Part shown: positions 56,276 through 64,000 of the stretch, one piece after another
Position numbering within the stretch: position 1 is the stretch's first letter
Layout: every line of letters begins with the position of its first letter
Assembly: GCA_031841125.1 (NCBI GenBank)
Contig: CM063110.1
Location: forward strand, 51,311,946-51,375,945
From: Acanthococcus lagerstroemiae
Taxonomy: Eukaryota > Arthropoda > Insecta > Hemiptera > Eriococcidae
Direction: 5' to 3'
DNA length: 64,000 nucleotides
The notes under the pieces: model-generated
What the model was told of the DNA's origin: nothing
Database searches by the model: none
Seen by the model: only the letters and a program-made list of their open reading frames with translations
Position numbers and translations under genes: made by a program

Positions 56276-57640
56276 CTAGAGGGCTTAGTCCTCTGGCCGC
56301 TTCGCGGCCCAACCCCCTACCGTCACTCGCTTCGCTCGTGCCGGCCTTGTTCGGCGCTTCGCGCCTCGTCCGACCATCACCGTCCTCAGTGTTTGGTCTA
56401 AAACTTTTGTTCCTGAGTTGAGGTTTGCTTTGCGCTTGTTTTGCTCCCCCTCTATCAGCGGTTCTCAATCTTCCCCCATAAATCCCCTTCCATCCTGTCT
56501 TCATTACGAGCCTCCTCCTCCACTACGACCCTCTCATTCACGACGGTCGCTCTCCGCCTCCACGGTCACACTTCAACAGTCGCAGCCCTCCGTAGCCACA
56601 AACTCCTCCCCCACAACGGGCATAATCTCCTACCAAAGGCTTCAATGCCCACCCCATGGTCTTTTACCTCCGCAGTATTCCCCCCTGCGAACCCTTTCCT
56701 TCTGCACATCCGGGTAGGCCCTCTTCCTTGGACTTCCTCGTCACCTCTACAATCATCAACCACCACAACAACCTCCACCGCCTGGGCTTTAATTTCTTCA
56801 CATTACTCTCTCCCTCTCTCCATGACCTTCTTCATGGCACTCTCCGTTCATCCCTCCGATCATCACCCAGTCCTCCACCTAGTCCCCCCCCCGATCACCC
56901 TCTTCCACCCCAAGTGCCCTCCCCCATTAGGACCACGTTTCCTGACCACCCCTACACCACTATGGCCTTCATTTCTGTTCACGTATCACACCTCCACCAA
57001 GAGCTCTTCACCCATCACCACGCCCTCCCCAATTAAGGCCTTACTCCCTCGCTACAGCCTTCCCCTTCCACTGCTCCTCCTCTGCGGCCTCCTTGTTCCA
57101 ACTCTCTCGAAGGTCCCCTGGTCCTCCACTCAGGAGCTCCCACCACCATGACCACCCTTCCCCTTCGGATCCTCGCCACCAGCCCCTCCCGCACTATGGT
57201 TTTCATTTTCCTCCTCAGTCTCTCTTTCACCGAGGACTTCCTCTTCTTCCAGGATCTCTTACTCACCATTACTCCCCACCACCCAGGGCCTTTATCCCCC
57301 CTCCTAAGGCCACGCTTCCATGGATCTTCTCCCTATTCTGGAGCTCACCCCACCATGAATATGCCTTTTTGTGTCTTATTATGTCGGTTATGTCTGAGAA
57401 CTTGGAGGCTACCCCTGAAGAAATGAGCAATTAAGGGGCAGTGGTGACTTGAGATCTTGTGTCTTATTATGTCGGCTATGTTTGAAAACTCGGAGATTTT
57501 TTATGTTAGAACAGACTATATCCTTGAAAGTAGCTGATCTGCCCCTGCAATTTTTCTGATTTTCAGGTAGGCAACCCGAGTGAGTTTTTCCCCTGGAGGC
57601 GGCGGCGGCGGATTTCACTTTTTTTAGTATATACACCATT
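56276..57640 (-). mobile_element. Helitron-like element, copy 6, most complete 3' end
   Basis: The minus-strand 3' end is CTAG at 56276-56279, followed by T. Next to it stand four hairpins: 56279-56293 (decayed), GGCCGCTTCGCGGCC at 56295-56309, CACTCGCTTCGCTCGTG at 56324-56340 and GGCGCTTCGCGCC at 56353-56365. On the element's own strand each intact one reads GCGAAGC at its tip. The 5' side near 57615-57640 reads TATATACTAAAAAAAGTGAA but lacks a clear TC. The interior is CT-rich on the plus strand; a 236-codon frame (56441-57151) there is compositional. Confidence 0.82.
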
Positions 57641-57859
57641 TTCAAACAATTTCTGGAAAAAATTCATTTTTTGAAAAAATTTTATTACAAAAAAAAAAAT
57701 GAAAGAAAGCGATTTTGCCAAAAAGCACTTTCCCAGCTGTTTCACGAAATTCCGACCACCAGCAGATCCGCGATACTTCAATATACTATAATCCGTGAAA
57801 AAAGCGAACACGATAAAAGTGTACTTAACCCCTTTTGGTTCTAACCGATTCAGTTGTGC

Positions 57860-58260
57860 TCCATTGTCAGATCCTTTTCATGAAAAGTTGTGAGATTTGA
57901 GATTTGGTTGTGTCACAGGAATAAATACATTGGAGCTTTTACACTTCTTTACGTACCATTTCCCCCCTTTTTTTTTCCTTTTTTTCCCCTTTTTTTTTCT
58001 TCTTCAAAAACTCGCGAGATAACGAAATTTTGTGAGAGACGGCAACACTGTAACCTAGTCAATTTTCATAGAATTCCGAAATTTGATCCAACATTTGGAA
58101 TCAGTGACCCAAAAAACGCACATTACGATGATTTGCTCAACACCATTCCATTTGAACTTTCGAAGTCGGTGCCTCCCCTGAGCCTTCTTCCTGAGGCACC
58201 GCAAATGTTTCCAGTCATATTTCTGCGCAACCTTGAAAAATTAGACACACTTTTTACCGT
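57860..58260. repeat. Satellite F, reverse sense, degenerate
   Basis: CCAACATTTGGAATCAGTGACCC and CCATTTGAACTTTCGAAGTC match the reverse-sense units at 54541-55190; T-rich tracts near 57960-58000. Confidence 0.6.
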
Positions 58261-58575
58261 TTGTTGATTCGACTTCGCATACTAAGATATATCCAAAGGG
58301 GCAGGGGCTCATTTCGTACAACACACGCTGTAATTGCATTGTCAAGAGTTATTGAGAGCTCTCTGTGTTTGGCGTGTTTGGGGCTGACACGAAACTGTGT
58401 ACATCTTTCTTACGGCGAATCCGAAGATCTTTAACTCTGACTTGAACACTTTTCGCGTTTTAAGGTATAAGCTAGCTGGAGTCTAAACTCTGACTTTAAA
58501 ATAGATCTTCACGCCTTTGAGAGCACACGTATTCAATTTCATTTTGTATTTCGTGTTTATATTTAATTCTGTGTA

Positions 58576-58796
58576 CATCTCCTCTTTTCATTTTGCTCTC
58601 AACCCGAGCCCTGAAATACATCCTTTCGAACATTACCTCAAAGACGTTGGGGAGCCTGTTAGGGCTAACTTAGCCCTCTTCTCGTCTAGCCGAGAAACCG
58701 GCCTCGGTCGAAATGTAGCGATTTGCTATGTGGGTTCGAACCCCGAACCTCCGGATTTCAAGACCAGCGCGCTATCCACTCGGCCAACCAGACCCC
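58576..58796 (-). mobile_element. tRNA-derived SINE, complete length
   Basis: Reverse of the 18544 element. Box A lies at 58777-58787 (CACTCGGCCAA on the plus strand), box B around 58733-58743 (GTTCGAACC), and the body has AGCCGAGAAACCGGCC and TTAGCCCTCTTC. The flanks show no obvious duplication. Confidence 0.85.
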
Positions 58797-61474
58797 TTGG
58801 AGTGAGGATTGTCGCTGTTGTATATCGTCGGTTTTACAATAATTATTATTTAACTGAGTACTTGTATTATAATTAATAACATTGATAGTCGAGCTAGTAG
58901 GGATTAGCAGACTGAGGGGTGAAGGGTTGTGAATGACTTTTTGTCCGAAAAGCTTATGTAAAGAATATAGAATTCGTGAGATGTTGACATTTTTTTTTTC
59001 CAATTTTGACCTAAATTGATTTGGGTTTAGTACTTTTAAATTGTTCTGGTATTCAGTTGTATACCTCCATATAATGTATACCTCCCTAAAAACTTGTTTC
59101 TACTGCTAGTGTAATAGTCGTGTTCTGTGGAATCAATTTTAGGGTGCTTCTGGTGCGCAAATAATGAGACACAATAAGTGTACAGAAATGGTGTGGTGGA
59201 AACTTTGGCGATGCACGCATGTCAAAGTGGCCCCTGAAACACCGCACCCCCACACCGGAAACTACCCTTTCGGAGTCTCTGTTAATGTGATCACTTTTCT
59301 AAGGGTGGGCAGCTTGAGACGAAGTTACTAGTTTCACGTCCAAAAATCAAAAGAGGTCTTGGCCTTTCTGATAGTGAGGAGGGAGCAAACAGCCAACTCA
59401 GGGGAAGCAATGTCCTCATTTACGCTCTGCTCCCTATCTCGTATTTTTGTGATAAATAGCTCGATTTTTCACCGATTATGTGGAAGAAAATACTCGTATA
59501 ATGACCCCGAGCTTCTTCATTAGCTACGGTTTGCCAATTACGTTGAAATTTTGCGTTGTGGTCGAGTGTATACGCATGACGTGACGTTGATGTTTCCCTT
59601 AGCAGTCAACGAACTAGAATACGACAAGTGACACGTATACAGAACGTTTCAAGAAATAATTCAACTATTCTCGGCGAGGTATTAGATTACAGACGGCGAA
59701 TAACACCGAAGCTAGTTAGCAGTTATCTCGGGGTCTTCTGTACCATCGTAATGAGGACAGCAATTTACCGAGTTAGCGTATCGTTATAAGGTCCTGTACC
59801 CTATCTGCTAAAAGCGAACATCCCTTCCAGATTAACAGGTCAACTTGAACACTTTCAAAGGTGGTCTAAAATGTTCGTGGCTGGAGGGTTGTGAGTTTGC
59901 AATTTTATTTGCATTCCTATGACGAAACGCGATTAATTTCCTACAGGGGTGACTGGATCGTTAGCACTTAAGATACGAGCTGTTAATTTAGTGACAAGTC
60001 GCCTGTGGAAGGGGATGATGTGAAACCGTAGATTTAAAAGCACTGCCCCAAACAAGTCCACAACTGAATATGATACAACTTTATTATTTTTAATGTTACC
60101 GAATAAAAAACTACTGTTCTTCGTGTGAAGATCTCAGTTGATGGGGAAGTTGTCGCAGCTTTATGGTCGTTTCAGTCGCCTCCTTCTGGAAACAGATATG
60201 GCATTACAAGAAGATAGATAAGGCAAATGGCAGCTCGGTCTCTGGTAACTGAAGATAAGTAGAGGAAAGAAATTCAGCTAAACAGTGCTTCCGTCTGAGG
60301 CAACTAATACTCGTACGCTGATAATTTTGGTCTCAGATAGGTGATAGACAAAGCAAATAAGGTGTAAATAGTTATACTAAACGTCAGTTCAGCGTCAGGC
60401 AAGAGGCAACTAATAGTCCACCAAGTAGGGGATTCTCAAATGCCAAAAATGAAGCACGAAACTTGGCAGCATTTTGTTCCTTACCATCCTCTGATAATAC
60501 CTCTACAATTCCTCAAAAATCCAAGGTAAGCTAACGGCGCTACAAAGAGAGAGGGAGAGTAAATTTGGATTTTGGACAATATCTAGCTTTTTATGGGACG
60601 CGTAGCAAAAATGGTCAAAACAAAACTAAAGAAGGCTAAATTCTGCATAAAAAAGGTTCAGTACAATTTTCCGTTCTACCCACTTCTACTTTTATGAATT
60701 TGATACAAAAAGGTGAGATGTACGCTTTTAATCGATGCACTCACTCATTATGATTATTCTTCTGTCGTGCTAGCTTCAGAACCTTACTCTTATTTCTGTA
60801 TTATTTGCTATAATTGATAGACTACTTTGAAGTTGACTTCGTTTGTCAGTCTTAGTTTCGCGGTATTTTTGAGTAATTTTGTAAGTTGATTATGAGAATC
60901 TCCACGAACTTGCAATTCGAATAAAAATAATCTATTGATTCGGAAATAAAAAAGCAGAGTACTTAGGGGCAGGTGCTATTGGCCTGAAGGCAATAAACTG
61001 TCAGTAGGTGCTACTGGCCTCGTATTTTGGAATTGACTGAGGGAGAGTAGACTATGAGCTATGATGACTGCTAGTAGCTTAAAAGTTTGAGGTCTCCAAA
61101 ATACCAATCGATGTCTGAATTCCCGAAAAATATCGAATACAATCAATTCGAATGTAGCGTAAGTAACTGTTGTGAAAAATAATCCTACCGACTGCGCCAA
61201 AATTGCGTGTTATAGTCCCAAATGGCTCACTGTGGCACCTTGACGCTTAGAATCGTTGAAGCACGCGTGTTGAGAGCTTACCCAAAAAGGCCACTAAGCC
61301 ATGAACGACGAACGAAAGCAACTTTAAAGTAGTTTATTAATTATTGTAAATGATACAGAAAGAAAAGTTTTCTGAGGCTATCGCAAAAGAAGAATAATCA
61401 AAATAAGTGAGTATATCGATTAAAAGTGTTTCTGACCTGCAAGTACTATCCACCTTTTGGTATCAAAGATCAGC
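58797..61474. other. Mostly single-copy DNA; one repeat G copy
   Basis: Apart from repeat G at 59190-59290 (CGATGCACGCATGTCAAAGT, GAAACACCGCACCCCCACAC) no repeat partner or gene was recognised. Frames are under 85 codons and lack domains. Confidence 0.35.
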
Positions 61475-61700
61475 CCCATAGAGAGAAAAAGAGGGCCTGG
61501 GAGAATTTCCACGGGCCCCCTCTCCTTCCAATTAATTTTGTTATTTTGTCAGATAGGAAAACATTATAAGCTACGGGATAAGAAGTTTCTTACAGGTATC
61601 AGGAGTGATTGTTGATTTGATGTAGGTATAAGCGTTGAAATTCAGGCCTTTTAAAAATATCGGGCCCCCCTGAAAGTCCGGGTCCGGGGTATTCCCCCCT
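61475..61700 (+). repeat. Dispersed repeat family E, copy 2
   Basis: AGAGAGAAAAAGAGGGCCTG, GTCAGATAGGAAAACATTATAAG and GCGTTGAAATTCAGGCC as at 12660-12925; it ends at a CT microsatellite (61705-61727). Confidence 0.82.
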
Positions 61701-61816
61701 TTCCCTCTCTCTCTCTCTCTCTCTCTCCACAGGGCTGTCAAAGGTTCACGAATGTAGATGTGGTTAGTATGGAAAGTGAACTCAGTAACATCAGCCAAGA
61801 GGTAAGATGTACGTTA

Positions 61817-62017
61817 CTGTCAACTGGGGTAATATGGGATACTGATGGTAATATCGGCCATGCACTCATGACTTGTAGGAGCGCTAGTATCGTTATCAAG
61901 AATATAGGTAATATCGGACACCGGTGTTAATATCGGTCATTCATAACTTGCTGTAGGAGCGCTAGTATCATTATCAGTAATTAAGTCACGAGCGGCCGAT
62001 ATTACCCCAGTTGACAG
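61817..62017. mobile_element. Tc1/mariner-like MITE with TA duplication
   Basis: The inverted ends start CTGTCAACTGGGGTAATAT (22 bp with one mismatch) and are flanked by TA at 61815-61816 and 62018-62019. The interior holds two tandem copies of a TAATATCGG...GTAGGAGCGCTAGTATC unit. No coding. Confidence 0.85.
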
Positions 62018-62019
62018 TA

Positions 62020-63770
62020 CTACACAGGGTGGATCGGAAAGATGTATGCACATATATTATGGTTCGACAGGACTATAACATAATGTTGAAAAAAGATTGA
62101 TAATTACCTTACCCCGGCCCCCTTAGTTGTATGCCATAGGATTGGGTGTAGAAATTATCCGCAGAACTGAATTCAATGACTTGAAACCTCAAATAATTAA
62201 ATACTATATCGGAAAAATTGATATCATATAAGCTCGCCTCCTTACTGGCATCCTAAGGCAAGGAGTATAAGGTAAAAACTACCCTCTTCTCCCCAGAAAT
62301 TGAATTTAGCAACTACCAAAACCGACAAAGCGAATACAGTTTTGGAAATTACATTTTCGACCGCCATTCCCTCTAAGGCACCCCAGGGGGTCGCATGGGA
62401 AGCTATCCTCAGTAATGAATTGAGCAGTCTCGAGAATCCATAAATCGACCCCTATTTATATTTAAAATGATTCTTTCGTTATTTTTTCCCTTTTGTGAGG
62501 TCTCTCGTGCGGGTCACAAACTCCCACTGGGAAATTAAACTGTTTTCCGAGATCCATTAGATATTTTTTTAACATTATTAGGAACCGAAAAAAGAAAAGT
62601 TCAGTTAAAAACGTCCAATCGGGAAGGTATGACCTGTGTTCCTCTAATCTGCTCAACCTGAACGCTTACAGGATTTTTTTTTTTCATCGCGTTAAGACTG
62701 ATCTAGAGGGCATCCCCGAAAGAATTCGAAAAATCCACCAGGAATAAATACGGGCCATGTGCGTAAACTTGGACAACCTCAAACCTAATTCTAGAACTCT
62801 CAACTAAGAAGAATTATTTTCCAAATTAGTTACGTTGGCAGTGATGGAAGGAGCTGGTTTTGTGTTAAACCTCAACAGAGTGTTTCTCGATGAGTCCTAA
62901 AAATATATTTATTCGGGAAGATGTACCTAAGGTTTTCTTGGAGAAGAGGGATTTCAATTTTGCAAACTAGAACTATTTCGTCATCAACAAAAAAATCACT
63001 TCTTCGTACGTCTTTATTTTAGCTTGGGGGAGAGAAGACAGAAACCGCATTGAATTTGTTACATCACTGTGGTCTCCCTCGCACAATGTTAGCTCAAAAA
63101 GTAAACAAAGAAATAATGACTATTCTGTACAAACTAATTTTCTTTTTAATGGAAATTAAAAAGCATATAAAGAACCTAGAGAAACATTTTTGAATACATG
63201 CACGATCATTGTCGTGTTCCCAGATGCATTTCACGATAAAGGGACACCCTGAATACTTACGGGTTACAAAGCCGTTGAATATTGGCTGGAACTGATATAT
63301 GTATGCGAGTTATTGTTTTTAGAATTTTAATAGCGAGGAGGGTAGCCGAGAGTGACAAACTACAGACGTTTCGAAGTCGAGGACATCATGCATACTTGAT
63401 TTGAAAGTTCAATTATGTGCAAAACTTTCGATTCTACTCAAAAATAGTATTGAATCTTGTTTGTAGAAAATTTAGTCTTCACCAGTTTTGTTATGATTGT
63501 TTTTTCTCTGTACGACCCACAGGAAGCGAGATATTGACCGAACTCTACATTTGCTCCCTCTTTTCATAGAGTGCCATTAGCTCATCTCAAAATGTTGAGT
63601 TTTTGGGCAATCATTAGGAGATAATGAGGAACAATCTAGCCAAGTTTCATCTTTATGTTATTTCTCATATTTTTAACCGAATTACAGTGCTTTATTTACT
63701 GGACTATAAAGTGTAGGCAGATCATGTTTTAGCAGTTTAGTCTCAAGAAACTAAAAAGATACACTCGAGC
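62020..63770. other. Unassigned, apparently single-copy DNA
   Basis: No repeat partner, and no frame over 65 codons with any domain. Confidence 0.3.
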
Positions 63771-64000
63771 AATGGAAACTCGTGGTCGTCGCCCCCGGTA
63801 TCGTGATTAGGCCTGTTGGCCTGTCTGCGGCGTTGCTTCTGTCTCGGATGATGCGGGGAGGCTACCTCCGAGGGACTGGTGAGGGCCAGGACTTGTATCC
63901 CCGTGCTGGTGCCTTTTGGTGTCTCTGCGGGGCGGAGGCAGTGGGGACCTTGGTGGAGGGCCGTGCACCCTTTTGGCGGATCCAGAGGCTGTAGAAATAC
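63771..64000. other. GC-rich segment at the window end
   Basis: Composition shifts abruptly to GC-rich. A 70-codon plus-strand frame (63782-63994) is open but not recognised. It might be the start of another transposon or exon beyond the window. Confidence 0.3.

Noticed and set aside
1..64000. CRISPR array, operon, riboswitch or prophage
   Set aside because: No regularly spaced repeats with unique spacers, no dense same-strand coding and no phage-type genes; the window is eukaryotic repeat-rich DNA.
1..64000. Endogenous virus or toxin gene
   Set aside because: All recognisable proteins belong to LINEs, Helitron or hAT elements; no gag, env, capsid or toxin motif was seen.

Overview
The window looks like eukaryotic, most likely arthropod (insect, perhaps hemipteran) genomic DNA. 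The reasons are broken LINE, hAT and Helitron genes full of frameshifts, tRNA-derived SINEs, many short inverted-repeat elements, tandem arrays, long homopolymer runs and no operon-like coding. The host assignment is inference from repeat content only. I found no host protein-coding gene, rRNA or intact tRNA gene that I could support. The recognisable coding sequence is all transposon remnant.

Layout. 1-3990: one RTE-like LINE on the minus strand, split by a second RTE-like LINE on the plus strand; a 13-bp target-site duplication brackets the second. 3990-6500: CpG-rich, apparently single-copy DNA. 6500-9950: hAT-like MITEs, a dispersed ~140-bp unit present in both orientations, and an 830-bp GAGTGAATCACT-type array. 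11860-14070: hAT-like MITEs and foldback elements. 14075-15300: eroded Jockey/CR1-like LINE (minus strand). 15300-20000: short tandem repeats, a 640-bp-spaced duplication and a full SINE with target duplication. 21695-23209: a hAT-type MITE containing a Helitron. 24160-29400: more Helitron copies. 30515-31330: a MITE and a LINE endonuclease fragment. 34790-35793: eroded PIF1/Helitron helicase. 38767-40882: MITE, dispersed repeat and a strong foldback element. 43200-46170: AT-rich array hosting a LINE fragment and a long inverted-repeat element. 48749-51950: TIR element, then a hAT transposase gene with a MITE and a deletion derivative of itself. 52030-58260: a ~125-bp satellite in both orientations around another Helitron. 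58576-58796: second complete SINE. 61475-62019: dispersed repeat and a mariner-like MITE. 63770-64000: GC-rich end.

How it fits together. Autonomous remnants (RTE and Jockey LINEs, PIF1-type helicase, hAT transposase) sit beside the non-autonomous families they could have mobilised (SINEs, Helitron-like elements, MITEs with 8-bp duplications). Several insertions are nested with readable target duplications, so the order of events can be partly reconstructed. The signal I find most interesting is the 3' end of the Helitron-like family: up to four consecutive hairpins, nearly all built on the same GCGAAGC core and all in the same strand sense, ending in CTAG|T.
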